Shown: positions 25,123-33,411, counted from the stretch's first letter. The stretch is DNA of 64,000 bases from JASHPR01 sp963808705 (GCA_963808705.1 CAWEHB010000014.1:124001-188000), one strand, 5' to 3'. Notes: generated by a model from the sequence alone, not told the origin. A program made the numbers and translations.

Positions 25123-25922
25123 GTGGCCACCGCCGGTGTAGGCATCCCGGTCTCACTTTCCATGGGAAGGTCCCCTACGTGGGCGGGCTCCCCTCCGCCA
25201 TGGCGCTTCGCCCGCAGCTCCCGGCTGCGGTCACCCCAGTCGCGCTCTCCGTTACGCGCGACGCGGACCACTGCCCGCCGCTGGGCGTGGAAGGCGAGAA
25301 TCTGCAATTCGATCGACAGGTCGACTTTACGCACATCTACGCCCGGAGGCACGTTAAGTACAGTAGGTGCGAAGTTAAGGATGCTGGTGATGCCCGCGGC
25401 GACCAGGCGCTCGCAGACAGCCTGGGCGGCCGCGGCCGGGGTGGCGATCACGCCGATCGACACCCCGTGCCTGGCGATCACGGACTCGATCTCGTCGGCG
25501 TGCCGGACCACCTGGGACGCGATTTCGGTGCCCACGGTGAGCGAGTCGGTGTCGAATATCGCCGCGACCCGGAACCCGCGCGAGGCGAAGCCGCCGTAGT
25601 TGGCGAGCGCGTGCCCGAGATTGCCCGCGCCGACGATGATCACGGGCCAGTCCTGGGTGAGCCCGAGCTCCCGGGAGACCTGGTACACCAGGTACTCGAC
25701 GTCGTAGCCGACGCCGCGGGTTCCGTACGAGCCCAGGTGCGAGAGGTCCTTGCGCAGCTTCGCGGAGTTGACCCCCGCCGCGGTGGCCAGTTCCTCGCTG
25801 GACACGGTGGCGATGCCGCGGTCGGCCAGGGCGTACAGGGCCCGCAGGTAGACCGGGAGCCGGTTGACCGTGGCCTCCGGGATGCCGTGGTGGCCGTTCT
25901 CGGTCGTGGAACTGCGGGACAT
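25119..25922 (-). CDS. rex: Redox-sensing transcriptional repressor Rex
   Basis: Senses NADH/NAD+ and represses respiratory and haem genes in Gram-positive bacteria; 267 aa. The N-terminal winged helix includes ATVNRLPVYLRALYALADRG and the recognition region AAGVNSAKLRKDLSHLGSYGTRGVGY; the Rossmann domain starts at VIIVGAGNLGHALA. A polar C-terminal tail of about 40 residues extends beyond the usual end. ATG at 25922 has AGGAG about 12 nt upstream. It leads the rex-hemA-hemC-cobA/hemD-hemB operon, as in Streptomyces. Confidence 0.95.
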   Translation of the reverse strand: MSRSSTTENGHHGIPEATVNRLPVYLRALYALADRGIATVSSEELATAAGVNSAKLRKDLSHLGSYGTRGVGYDVEYLVYQVSRELGLTQDWPVIIVGAGNLGHALANYGGFASRGFRVAAIFDTDSLTVGTEIASQVVRHADEIESVIARHGVSIGVIATPAAAAQAVCERLVAAGITSILNFAPTVLNVPPGVDVRKVDLSIELQILAFHAQRRAVVRVARNGERDWGDRSRELRAKRHGGGEPAHVGDLPMESETGMPTPAVAT

Positions 25923-26002
25923 GCGCCGGCACTCCTGGGGAATCGACGCCGCGGGCTCGCGGGCCTGTGCCCGCACGCTGGCCTAGCCGTCACGCTACGC
26001 CC

Positions 26003-26020
26003 TTGTGAACGGATGCACAA
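26003..26020. promoter_or_regulatory. Candidate Rex operator upstream of rex-hemA
   Basis: The sequence ttgtgaacggatgcacaa is an imperfect inverted repeat whose outer arms ttgtg/cacaa are perfect. It differs at one arm position from the family consensus ttgtgaa-n4-ttcacaa. It lies 81 bp before the rex start, in the correct place for autoregulation. Site sequence is observed; Rex binding is inference. Confidence 0.75.
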
Positions 26021-26070
26021 AGTCGGGGAGTTCCCCGCCGCAGCGCCCTGACCGGCGTTTTGCCGGCGCT

Positions 26071-26340
26071 TTACCGGGACGGGGCGGTCAGCGCCGCCCG
26101 CAGCCGCCGCTCGCTGACCCGCCAGAAATCATGCTGGACGCCGTCGATCAGGGTGACCGGGATCATGTCCCCGTAGGCCCGCAGGTCGCTGTCTGACTCG
26201 GTGATGTCCCGCTCGTGCCAGGGGATCTCCAGCTCGGCGGCCACGCTCGCGATCACCGCCCGGGCATCGTCGCACAGGTGGCAGCCCGGCCGGGTGAGCA
26301 GGGTGATCACGTGAGCCGGGCTCTGCCCCGGGCTAGCCAT
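26071..26340 (-). CDS. Glutaredoxin family protein
   Basis: 89 aa single thioredoxin-fold domain. TLLTRPGCHLCDDARAVI gives the CHLC redox motif near residues 20-23, and MIPVTLIDG gives the cis-Pro segment. Probable thiol-disulfide oxidoreductase in a mycothiol-producing cytoplasm. The ATG at 26340 overlaps the stop of the ABM-domain reading frame by 8 bp, so it is probably coupled to it. It lies upstream of rex on the same strand. Confidence 0.88.
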   Translation of the reverse strand: MASPGQSPAHVITLLTRPGCHLCDDARAVIASVAAELEIPWHERDITESDSDLRAYGDMIPVTLIDGVQHDFWRVSERRLRAALTAPSR

Positions 26341-27914
26341 GAGCCGCGCCGCCCGCCCCGCCGCCGCCCACCGTGCTGCCGCCCGGCGCGCTGCCGCCCG
26401 GCGCGCTGCCGCCCGGCGCGCTGCCGCCCGGCCCGCCGCGGGGCAGCCGCCGGCCGTAGCCGGGCTGGCCGAACCCGGTGTCGCTGAGCAGGTCGAACCC
26501 GGTGTCGCTGAGCAGGTCGGCGACCGAGGGCAGCGGCGAGACCTTGGCCTGCTGCAGGCCAAGCTCGATGATGTTCGTCGCCAGCACGTAGGCCCGCCGG
26601 TCCGCCTCGAAGCCGAGGACGTAGGGCTGCCGCTTGTGCGCCTCGTACGCGGCCCGGTCGCTGTAGACCTCGTACAGGATCCGCTGCATGGGCGCCGAGG
26701 GCACGGCATGCACGATGTAGACGAGGGTGTCGGGCTCGTGCGCCTGGACCTGCCCGACCACCTGCCGGGTCAGCCGGTCGAAATCCTCCACCCGGTCCTC
26801 GAGCAGCGTGTAGATCGCGATCTGGCCGAAGAGCTCCTGCTTGGGCGTCCGGCCGGCCGCGGGCGGGCCGCGGCGGGCCGGCCGTCTCCGGGTACCGGAC
26901 CGCCCCGCCCGCGTACGGCGCCGTCTCCTCCGGGTACCGGGCCTCCTCGCCGGGGTACCGCGCCGTCTCCTCCGGGTACCGCGCCGCCTCGTCCCGGTAG
27001 CCCGCCTCGTCCGGGTACCCGGCGTCCTGGGCGTACCCGGGGCGGTAGCCGGCGTCGTCGCGCTCGCGGCGGGAGCCGTTGCGGTAGATCCCGAACTCGT
27101 CGTCGGCCGCCACCGGGTCGAAATCCCCGGTCGCGTCGGGCCCGTCGGCCCAGGAGCGCTGCCGGCCCCACTCGCCGCCGCCTGCGCGAGCGCCGGCGTC
27201 CACGGCGGTCTCCTGGCGCAGGACGTCGAACCGCAGGCGGCCGAGCCGGATGCCCGCGAACCAGGTCGCCACGGCGGCCAGCACGCACAGCGGCGTGAAC
27301 AGCGAGGCGACCGGCACCGACAGCCCCAGCAGCGCGACGATGCCGGGCACCGAGAGCAGGAGCGCCGCGGCCCCCGCCGCCGCGGTCACCGGGACGGCGG
27401 CCCGCCACGCCGGATCGCGGCCGGACCGGGCCGCGGTGGCCCCGACCGCGATCAGCGCGACGACCACGACGGCCGGGGCCAGCACGTACTCGAGCAGCTT
27501 GTTGGGGACGATCTGGTAGTAGACCGTGGTCGCGGGCCAGGCCTTGCCGAAGGTCGCGGCGCTGAGCGGGTCGGTGGCGAAGATGACCAGGGCCACGATC
27601 CCCACCGCGGTCAGCAGCAGCCGCGCGGCGAACCTGGTGACGACGCTCTTGCCGGCCACCTCGGCCAGCCCGAGCGCGAGCGCCAGCGGCGCGACGACCT
27701 GGGCGCCGATTTCCGTGGCCCGGAAGGCAATCGCCCCGAAGCCGATGTGATAGCCGAGAGCCTGCGCGACCAGCGACACGGTGAGCCCCAGCAGCGCGAC
27801 CGTCCAGGCGACCAGGGCGGCGCCCGGGGCCCGCAGGCACCGCACGGCCAGCAGGCCTGTGCCCACGGCGGCGATGAGCGCGCCGACGGCCGCGGCCAGG
27901 AAATGAACAGACAT
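26307..27914 (-). CDS. Seven-helix membrane protein with Tyr-rich linker (frame-broken before its ABM domain)
   Basis: From ATG 27914 the first 250 residues form about seven transmembrane helices (SVHFLAAAVGALIAAVGTG, LVAWTVALLGLTVSLVAQAL and so on to LFTPLCVLAAVATWFAG). A hydrophilic linker follows with diverged RYPEE/GY units (ARYPEETARYPGEEARYPEE). Past about 26870 this open frame becomes Arg/Pro-rich and looks non-coding, while a neighbouring frame takes over with a clear ABM domain. The last 190 codons to 26307 are therefore probably not the natural C-terminus. Function unknown; expected to be a membrane-anchored ABM protein. Confidence 0.62.
   Translation of the reverse strand: MSVHFLAAAVGALIAAVGTGLLAVRCLRAPGAALVAWTVALLGLTVSLVAQALGYHIGFGAIAFRATEIGAQVVAPLALALGLAEVAGKSVVTRFAARLLLTAVGIVALVIFATDPLSAATFGKAWPATTVYYQIVPNKLLEYVLAPAVVVVALIAVGATAARSGRDPAWRAAVPVTAAAGAAALLLSVPGIVALLGLSVPVASLFTPLCVLAAVATWFAGIRLGRLRFDVLRQETAVDAGARAGGGEWGRQRSWADGPDATGDFDPVAADDEFGIYRNGSRRERDDAGYRPGYAQDAGYPDEAGYRDEAARYPEETARYPGEEARYPEETAPYAGGAVRYPETAGPPRPARGRPDAQAGALRPDRDLHAARGPGGGFRPADPAGGRAGPGARARHPRLHRACRALGAHAADPVRGLQRPGRVRGAQAAALRPRLRGGPAGLRAGDEHHRAWPAAGQGLAAALGRRPAQRHRVRPAQRHRVRPARLRPAAAPRRAGRQRAGRQRAGRQRAGRQHGGRRRGGRRGSWLARGRARLT
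26333..26791 (-). CDS. ABM-domain reading frame (C-terminal part of a frame-broken gene)
   Basis: The frame encodes an antibiotic-biosynthesis-monooxygenase-like dimeric ferredoxin-fold domain (LVYIVHAVPSAPMQRILYEVYSDRAAYEAHK), a tail with two LLSDTGF units and a GGSAP-repeat C-terminus. In-frame homologous-looking sequence (KQELFGQIAIYTLLEDR) continues upstream to about 26845, but no ATG, GTG or TTG precedes it in this frame; the GTG at 26791 lies inside the domain. I therefore read it as the C-terminus of the 7TM gene at 26307-27914, joined by a frameshift near 26845-26880. It could be a sequencing error, a true mutation or programmed frameshifting. Confidence 0.7.
   Translation of the reverse strand: MEDFDRLTRQVVGQVQAHEPDTLVYIVHAVPSAPMQRILYEVYSDRAAYEAHKRQPYVLGFEADRRAYVLATNIIELGLQQAKVSPLPSVADLLSDTGFDLLSDTGFGQPGYGRRLPRGGPGGSAPGGSAPGGSAPGGSTVGGGGAGGAAHG
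26375..26434. repeat. In-frame 15-bp tandem repeat, four copies
   Basis: gctgccgcccggcgc is repeated four times and encodes a Gly/Ser/Ala/Pro tail (GGSAP units) at the C-terminus of the ABM-domain frame. A separate 24-bp unit is duplicated close by at about 26474-26521. Confidence 0.93.
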
Positions 27915-27965
27915 TGCTGACTATGGTGCACGACGCGCGTCAATGTTGCGACCGGACGGCCGGCC

Positions 27966-28032
27966 GGGGCGTCCCGGACGACGGGCCGGGGCGTCCCGGA
28001 CGACGGGCCGGGGCGTCCCGGACGACGGGCCG
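27966..28032. repeat. Intergenic 22-bp tandem repeat, three copies
   Basis: ggggcgtcccggacgacgggcc recurs with gtcccg at 27971, 27993 and 28015, a strict 22-bp period. It lies in the 169-bp divergent region between the 7TM gene and the HAD gene, about 50 bp before the HAD start. It is the one array wholly in an intergenic spacer whose period is not a multiple of three. Confidence 0.92.
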
Positions 28033-28083
28033 CCATCGCGCCGCGAGCAGCGGCCGGGGACGTGCCCCGGTAGGCTCGCTGAC

Positions 28084-28959
28084 ATGTGGCGGCTGTCGAG
28101 ACGGCTTCCGTGGAACGAGGCAGCGCTGGCTGGGCAGGCGTCGGCCGCGGCCGCCGAGGTAGAGCAACTGCCCCCGGTGCCCGACCCGGAGGCCGGGGCG
28201 TTCTTCGACGTCGACAACACCCTCATGCGGGGCGCCTCGATCTATCACTTCGCCCGCGGCCTCGCCGCCCGCAAGATGTTCGGCCCGGGCGACCTGGCCC
28301 GGATGACCTGGGGGCAGATTTCCTTCCGGCTGCGCGGCGCCGAGAACTCCGGCCACATCGACGCCGCCCGGCAGGCCGCGCTGGCCTTTGTCGCCGGGCA
28401 CAGCGTGGCGGACATCGTCCGGCTCGGCGAGGAGATCTACGACGACACCATGGCCGACCGGATCTGGGCGGGCACCAGGGAGCTGACCCAGCGTCATCTG
28501 CGCGCCGGCCAGCGGGTATGGCTGGTCACGGCCACGCCGGTGGAGCTCGCCCGCATCCTGTCCCGCAGGCTTGGCCTCACCGGGGCGCTCGGCACCGTGG
28601 CCGAGACCCGGGACGGCGTGTACACCGGGCGCCTGGTCGGCGGGCTGCTGCACGGCGAGGCCAAGGCGGCCGCGATCCAGGCGCTGGCCGTCCGCGAGGG
28701 CCTCGACCTGGCCCGGTGCTACGCCTACAGCGACTCGTTCAATGACATGCCCATGTTGACGCTCGTCGGCCATCCCAACGCGGTCAACCCGGACCTCGGC
28801 CTGCGCGCGGAGGCGCGCAAGCGCGGCTGGCCGGTGTACGACTTCCGCTCGGGCCGCCGGGCCACCATGATCGCCCTGCCGATCGCCGCGGGCGCCGGGG
28901 CCGTGGCCGGCGGGGTGGCCGCCGGCGTCGCCCTGCAGCGGCGCCGGGCCAGCCGCTAG
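28084..28959 (+). CDS. HAD-IB family hydrolase
   Basis: 291 aa phosphoserine-phosphatase-like HAD-superfamily protein. Motif I is AFFDVDNTLMRG near residues 40-50, motif II is LVTATP, and motif III/IV is YSDSFNDMPML with the acidic pair. A C-terminal hydrophobic helix (AGAGAVAGGVAAGVAL) followed by Arg residues suggests membrane attachment. This combination is common beside PlsC-like acyltransferases, and here the acyltransferase converges with overlapping stops (28956-28959). Substrate unknown; a lipid or phosphomonoester is plausible. ATG at 28084 chosen because sequence upstream is intergenic repeat. Confidence 0.88.
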   Translation: MWRLSRRLPWNEAALAGQASAAAAEVEQLPPVPDPEAGAFFDVDNTLMRGASIYHFARGLAARKMFGPGDLARMTWGQISFRLRGAENSGHIDAARQAALAFVAGHSVADIVRLGEEIYDDTMADRIWAGTRELTQRHLRAGQRVWLVTATPVELARILSRRLGLTGALGTVAETRDGVYTGRLVGGLLHGEAKAAAIQALAVREGLDLARCYAYSDSFNDMPMLTLVGHPNAVNPDLGLRAEARKRGWPVYDFRSGRRATMIALPIAAGAGAVAGGVAAGVALQRRRASR

Positions 28960-29789
28960 CTGAAGGCGGGGCCGCGCTCCGCGAGGAGCTCGTCGAGCTT
29001 GCGCTGGATGATGTCCCGCACGTGGTCCGCGAGGGACGAGACGGCCTGGTCCCCGCTCCCCCCGTTGGCGCTGTCGGTCGGCACCGGCGGGCAGAACTCG
29101 ATGATCCAGTTGGACGGCAGCGGCACGGCGCCCACCGGGCCGAGCCACGGGAACAGCGGCGTGACCGGGAAGTACGGCAGCCGGAGCAGCCGGGCCACCG
29201 CCGGGGCGTTCCCGATCATCGGGTAGATCTCCTCGGCGCCCACGATCGCGCACGGGATGATCGGCACGCCCGCCCGCCGGGCGGTCGCGGCGAACCCGCC
29301 CCGCCCGAAGCGCTGCAGCCGATACCGCTGGCTGAACGGCTTGCCGATGCCCTTGAAGCCCTCCGGGAACACGCCGACCAGATGGCCCGCGGCCAGCACC
29401 TGGTCGGCCTGCTCCGGGTCCGCCCGGATGTGCCCGCTGCGGCGGGCCAGGCCGGACAGGACGGGCACCTCGGAGACGAGGTCCGCGCTGAGCACCCGCA
29501 GTACCCGGTGCTGGGGGTGCTCGTCGAACACGCCGGCCTGCAGCATCAGCGCGTCGAACGGGAGCACGCCGGAGTGGTTGGCCACGACCAGGGCCGCGCC
29601 CGATGCGGGCACGTGCTCGAGGCCGCGCATCCGGACGCGGAACCACGTGTGGTACAGCGGCCGGAACAACGGCATGAACACGCTGGCGTTGAACTCCGGG
29701 TCGAAGCCGGACTCGTCGACCGCAGCGTCACCGGTCATCCGGTGCCAGACGTAATCCGCGACGCCGGCGATCGGCCCGGACTGGCTCAC
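28956..29789 (-). CDS. 1-acyl-sn-glycerol-3-phosphate acyltransferase family protein
   Basis: 277 aa PlsC-type acyltransferase of phospholipid synthesis. The catalytic box VVANHSGVLPFDALML has the H-x4-D arrangement, and the phosphate-binding FPEGFKGIGK follows, with IPCAIVGAEE. GTG at 29789 is supported by ggaggcgaggag just upstream, a sequence supplied by the dispersed repeat at 29849 and its 3-prime extension. Its TAG overlaps the HAD stop from the other strand. Acts at the inner face of the membrane. Confidence 0.9.
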   Translation of the reverse strand: MSQSGPIAGVADYVWHRMTGDAAVDESGFDPEFNASVFMPLFRPLYHTWFRVRMRGLEHVPASGAALVVANHSGVLPFDALMLQAGVFDEHPQHRVLRVLSADLVSEVPVLSGLARRSGHIRADPEQADQVLAAGHLVGVFPEGFKGIGKPFSQRYRLQRFGRGGFAATARRAGVPIIPCAIVGAEEIYPMIGNAPAVARLLRLPYFPVTPLFPWLGPVGAVPLPSNWIIEFCPPVPTDSANGGSGDQAVSSLADHVRDIIQRKLDELLAERGPAFS

Positions 29790-29848
29790 TGTGTTTTCTC
29801 CTCGCCTCCGGGGCCCCGCCCACCTCCCCATTCCCCCTTCATGCGCCG

Positions 29849-29926
29849 CCTTCCCTCGTCGCTCGGTCGCTCGTTCCTCGCTCCCTCGCTCCTCAGTCCA
29901 GGCGGCACCGCGGCCCCTTCGGCTCG
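29849..29926. repeat. Dispersed repeat, copy A
   Basis: 52 bp (29849-29900) are identical to 33467-33518, and the next 26 bp match with a few differences. A further shared piece, ctcgcctccgggg preceded by tttt, lies at a variable distance (29794-29813). The core is built of GAGCGA-like hexamers on the minus strand. It lies between bS22 and plsC. Confidence 0.9.
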
Positions 29927-29933
29927 CGTGTCG

Positions 29934-30032
29934 CTACTTCTTGTTCCTGCGCTGAACGCGCGTCTTCCGCAGCAGCTTGCGGTGCTTCTTCTTGGCCATG
30001 CGCTTGCGGCGCTTCTTGATGACTGAGCCCAC
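29934..30032 (-). CDS. 30S ribosomal protein bS22 (AURKAIP1/COX24 domain)
   Basis: 32-residue very basic peptide beginning VGSVIKKRRKRMAKKK and ending RVQRRNKK, the signature of the short actinobacterial small-subunit ribosomal protein bS22. GTG start at 30032, TAG at 29934-29936. It lies in a 450-bp stretch with no other gene between plsC and the excisionase-like regulator, and its downstream spacer holds copy A of the dispersed repeat. Confidence 0.9.
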   Translation of the reverse strand: MGSVIKKRRKRMAKKKHRKLLRKTRVQRRNKK

Positions 30033-30190
30033 GTGTCGACCTCGCTCTGCGTCCTGGCTTACGGGCATGCACACGCGCACGCCCGCCGCGCAGCGGCCGG
30101 GCACACGCCAACGCCACAGGTTACCTCGGCACCGGCCGGCCCCATCATCCGGCCGCCATTGCGGGCGCTATATGGCCCCCCGAACGCCGG

Positions 30191-30394
30191 TCAGCTGGCC
30201 GCGACGAAGGCGTCCCGCAGATACTGGTTGACCGCCTGCTCCGGCACGCGGAACGAACGGCCCACGCGGATCGCCTCCAGCTCACCAGAGTGAACAAGGC
30301 GGTAGACGGTCATCTTGGACACGCGCATGATCGTGGCCACTTCGGCTACGGTCAGGAACCTGACTTCGCTGAGCGAAGTTGCGTCTGCTGCCAT
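30191..30394 (-). CDS. Helix-turn-helix protein, excisionase/BldC-like
   Basis: 67 aa single winged-helix protein. RFLTVAEVATIMRVSKMTVYRLVHSGELEAIRVGRSFRVPEQAVNQYL is the excisionase-type (MerR-like) HTH. It has no recombinase partner nearby and is probably a chromosomal regulator of the kind conserved beside bS22 and proC in actinomycetes. ATG at 30394 with an AGAGGG-like ribosome site. DNA target unknown. Confidence 0.85.
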   Translation of the reverse strand: MAADATSLSEVRFLTVAEVATIMRVSKMTVYRLVHSGELEAIRVGRSFRVPEQAVNQYLRDAFVAAS

Positions 30395-30546
30395 GAATAG
30401 CCCTCTTCCGGCTTGCTGTGTGCGCCTAGCGAGATTCAGCGCACCAGTCACGCCCGTCTCCAGCGTAAGTCCTGTACGGAAAAGGGCAACCCCGGCGCGG
30501 GGCATCAATTCAGCTACGGCAGCGGCGCCAAATCCGGGCCGGGACC

Positions 30547-31344
30547 TCAACCGCCGCCGAGTTCGCGGCCCCGGTCCCTGGCCGCCTCTATCGCGGCCAG
30601 AAACGCGGCCCTGACCCCGTGCTTCTCCAGTTCGCGGATGGCGTTGATCGTCGTGCCCCCGGGCGAGGTCACCGCCTCGCGCAAGATCACCGGATGCTCG
30701 CCCGAGTCGCGGAGCATGGTCGCCGCGCCGTACACGGCCTGCTTGACCATCTCCAGCGCGGTGCTCCGCGGCATGCCGAGCAGGATCCCCGCGTCCACCA
30801 TGGCCTCGACCAGGAAGTAGACGTACGCGGGCCCGCTGCCGGACAGCGCGGTCGCCGCGTCCTGCTGGGACTCCGGGATCCGCAGCACCCGGCCCACCGG
30901 GCGCAGCAGTTCCTCGGCGCGCCTCAGGTGCGGCTCCCCGGCGTGCGAGCCCGGCGAGATGACGCTCATCGCCTCGTCCACCAGCACCGGCGTGTTCGAC
31001 ATCACCCGGACCACGGGCACGTCCCCGGCGAGCCGGTTCTCAATGAACGACGTGGTGATGCCCGCGGCGGCCGAGATCACCAGCTTGTCGGGCGTCACGC
31101 ACGCCGCGATCTCGCTCAGCAGCGCCGCCATGTCCTGCGGCTTGACCGTGATCACGAGGGTGTCCGCGCGGCGGGCCGCTTCCGCGGCGTCGAAGACCTC
31201 GACGCCGTAGGCTTCGCGCAGTTCCTTGGCCCGGTCGTCGCGGCGTACCGCGGCCAGGACCCCGGACGGGGCGACCACGCCGGCGCGCAGCAGCCCGGAC
31301 ATGAGGGCCTCGCCCATCTTCCCGGTGCCGAGGACAGCGATCAT
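30547..31344 (-). CDS. proC: Pyrroline-5-carboxylate reductase
   Basis: Last step of proline synthesis, NAD(P)H-dependent reduction of P5C; 265 aa. N-terminal Rossmann motif AVLGTGKMGEALMSGLL, VITVKPQDM, VMSNTPVLV, and the C-terminal signature (ALSGSGPAYVYFLVEAM and REAVTSPGGTTINAI) are intact. The next gene upstream is proline dehydrogenase, which catalyses the opposite direction of flux, only 28 bp away. Confidence 0.95.
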   Translation of the reverse strand: MIAVLGTGKMGEALMSGLLRAGVVAPSGVLAAVRRDDRAKELREAYGVEVFDAAEAARRADTLVITVKPQDMAALLSEIAACVTPDKLVISAAAGITTSFIENRLAGDVPVVRVMSNTPVLVDEAMSVISPGSHAGEPHLRRAEELLRPVGRVLRIPESQQDAATALSGSGPAYVYFLVEAMVDAGILLGMPRSTALEMVKQAVYGAATMLRDSGEHPVILREAVTSPGGTTINAIRELEKHGVRAAFLAAIEAARDRGRELGGG

Positions 31345-31372
31345 CCCGCGAGCCTACCGGGGCGGCCCGCCG

Positions 31373-32308
31373 TCAGCCGCGCGAGGCCAGGGAGCGGAGG
31401 AAGAAGGCCAGGTTGGCCGGGCGCTCCGCGAGCCGCCGGACGAGGTAGCCGTACCAGTCGCTGCCGTAGGGGACGTAGACCCGCACCTGGGCCCCGTCGC
31501 CGGCCAGGCGCAGCTGCTCGGCGGGCCGGATGCCGTAGAGCATCTGGTACTCGAAGCCGGCCGCGCGGCGGTCCGCCAGCGTGGCCACCGCGGCGGCGAT
31601 GCTGAGCAGCCGCGGGTCGTGGGTGGCGATCATCGGGTAGCCCGGGCCGTCCAGCAGCGCCCGCAGGCAGCGGGCGTAGCACCGGTCCACCTCGTCCCGG
31701 GCCGTGAACGCGACGTCCGCCGCGGCGCTGTAGGCGCCCTTGCACAGCCGGACCCGCGATCCTTCGGTCGCCAGCGCCCGGCAGTCCTCCGGGCTGCGGC
31801 GCAGGTAGGACTGGACCACGCAGCCGAGATCGGGGAACTCGGGCCGGAGCTGGGCCACGATCCGCAGCGTCGGCTCGACCCGGGTGTGCTCCTCGGCGTC
31901 CAGCGTGACCGTGGTGTCGGCGTCGCGGGCGGCCGCGCAGATCCTGGCGATGTTCTCGCGGGCCGTCTTCTCGCCGTGCTCGGCCAGGTCGAGGCCGACC
32001 GCGGTCGGCTTGACCGACACCTCGGCCCGGCCGCCGGCGGACATCCCGGCCGCGGCCAGCCGCCCGAGCAGCCCTATGTACTCGCCGGTCACGGCGGCGG
32101 CCTGCTGCGGGTCCACGGTGTCCTCGCCGAGGTAGTCCAGGGTGACCAGCAGCCCGTCGTCCAGCAGCCGGCGCGTCACGGCCAGCGCGTCGGCGGCGGT
32201 GTCCCCGGCCACGAACCGGGCCACGACGTCGCGCGTCACCGGGGCGGCGGTGACCAGGTGACGGAGCCGTTCGCTGGCCGACGCGGCCAGCAGCGCGCGG
32301 CGCAGCAT
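31373..32308 (-). CDS. Proline dehydrogenase
   Basis: FAD-dependent single-function PRODH, 311 aa, oxidising proline to P5C. The TIM-barrel pattern includes EVSVKPTAVGLD, VTLDAEEHTRVEPTL, SYLRRSPEDCRAL, VRLCKGAYSAAADVAF, IATHDPRLL and the C-terminal YQMLYGIRP and VYVPYGSDWYGYLVRRLAERP. ATG at 32308 is preferred for its GGAGG 9-10 nt upstream; an ATG at 32329 is possible. Directly upstream of proC, an unusual pairing of synthetic and degradative enzymes. Confidence 0.92.
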   Translation of the reverse strand: MLRRALLAASASERLRHLVTAAPVTRDVVARFVAGDTAADALAVTRRLLDDGLLVTLDYLGEDTVDPQQAAAVTGEYIGLLGRLAAAGMSAGGRAEVSVKPTAVGLDLAEHGEKTARENIARICAAARDADTTVTLDAEEHTRVEPTLRIVAQLRPEFPDLGCVVQSYLRRSPEDCRALATEGSRVRLCKGAYSAAADVAFTARDEVDRCYARCLRALLDGPGYPMIATHDPRLLSIAAAVATLADRRAAGFEYQMLYGIRPAEQLRLAGDGAQVRVYVPYGSDWYGYLVRRLAERPANLAFFLRSLASRG

Positions 32309-32361
32309 GTCGGATGACCTCCCGGGCATGGCGGGAACGGCGTTGTTCCTGCCGGCCAACG

Positions 32362-33411
32362 TTACTCGCGCGGCCGCGCCAGATCCGCCCTGGGCCGCCG
32401 CAGGGTCACGGTCACGTTCGCCCCGGCGTCCGGCGGCACGATGACCTCCTGCGCGGCGGGGAGGCCCGCGGCCAGCAGCGTGACGCCGACCGGGACGGTC
32501 CGCTTGACCAGGGCCAGCGCGATCGGCCCGAGCTCGTAGTGCCGCGCGGCGGAACCCACGAAGCCGACGGCCCCGCCGCCGCCCTCCCCCAGGGAGACCG
32601 GGTCGCCGTGCGCGGGCAGCCGGTCCTCGCTCCCGTCCAGGTGCAGGAAGACGAGGCGGCGCGGCGGGTGGCCGAGGTTGTGCACCCGCGCCACGGTCTC
32701 CTGGCCGCGGTAGCAGCCCTTGGACAGGTGCACCGCGGTCTCGATCCAGCCCACCTCGTGCGGGATCGTCCGGTGGTCGGTATCCAGCCCGAACCTGGGC
32801 CGGTGGCTGGCGATCCGCAGCGCCTCATAGGCCCAGATGCCCGCGAGCGCGGCGCCGCGCTGCTGCAGCCGCGCGGCCACGGCGGGAAGCTGCTCCCGGC
32901 TGACGATCAGGTCCGTGCCGAGCGTCTGCGTGGCCGCGACCGCGTCGTCCGCGGGGACCGCCCCGGCCGCCTGCGGGCCCATGAGCGTGAGCACGGCGAA
33001 CTCGCCGGTGACGTCGGCGGGCTCGACGCGCAGCATGAACCGCATCGATTCCAGGAACTCCAGCAGCGGGCCGGCCGTGCCCGGCTCGACGTGCGCCCAC
33101 AGCTGCGTCCCGTCGTCGGCGAGGATGAGATGGTGCTCGACGTGCCCGTTCGGGCTCAGGATCAGCGCCTCCGCGGTGGTGCCGGGCGGGAGCTGCTCCA
33201 GGTGCTGGGTGGTGAGGCTGTGCAGCCAGGACAGCCGGTCCGGGCCGGTGATCCGGATCACCCCCCGGTGGGACCGGTCGACCAGGCCCAGGCCGCCGGC
33301 CAGCGCACGCTGCTCGGCGAACGGGTTCCCGTAGTGCGCGGCGACCCCGGCGTCGGGCCCGGCCGGGTCGGCGGGGACCGCCCCGGGGGCGGCCAGTAGC
33401 GGGCTGTCCAT
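32362..33411 (-). CDS. ygfZ: Folate-binding protein YgfZ
   Basis: GcvT-like, tetrahydrofolate-binding protein that supports Fe-S cluster enzymes; 349 aa. The family motif KGCYRGQE is intact near residue 230 (HLSKGCYRGQETVARVHNLG), with a GcvT-type N-terminal domain (LSWLHSLTTQHLEQLPPG). ATG at 33411. It follows nur by 99 bp that contain copy B of the dispersed repeat, and is followed 53 bp later by proline dehydrogenase. Confidence 0.93.
   Translation of the reverse strand: MDSPLLAAPGAVPADPAGPDAGVAAHYGNPFAEQRALAGGLGLVDRSHRGVIRITGPDRLSWLHSLTTQHLEQLPPGTTAEALILSPNGHVEHHLILADDGTQLWAHVEPGTAGPLLEFLESMRFMLRVEPADVTGEFAVLTLMGPQAAGAVPADDAVAATQTLGTDLIVSREQLPAVAARLQQRGAALAGIWAYEALRIASHRPRFGLDTDHRTIPHEVGWIETAVHLSKGCYRGQETVARVHNLGHPPRRLVFLHLDGSEDRLPAHGDPVSLGEGGGGAVGFVGSAARHYELGPIALALVKRTVPVGVTLLAAGLPAAQEVIVPPDAGANVTVTLRRPRADLARPRE

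Noticed and set aside
26339..27298. Plus-strand open frame opposite the ABM/7TM gene
   Set aside because: Repetitive Arg/Ala peptide produced by the repeat arrays read in the wrong strand.
30191..30394. Phage or plasmid excisionase
   Set aside because: The HTH family name is excisionase-like, but no integrase or phage gene is present and it sits among housekeeping genes beside bS22 and proC.
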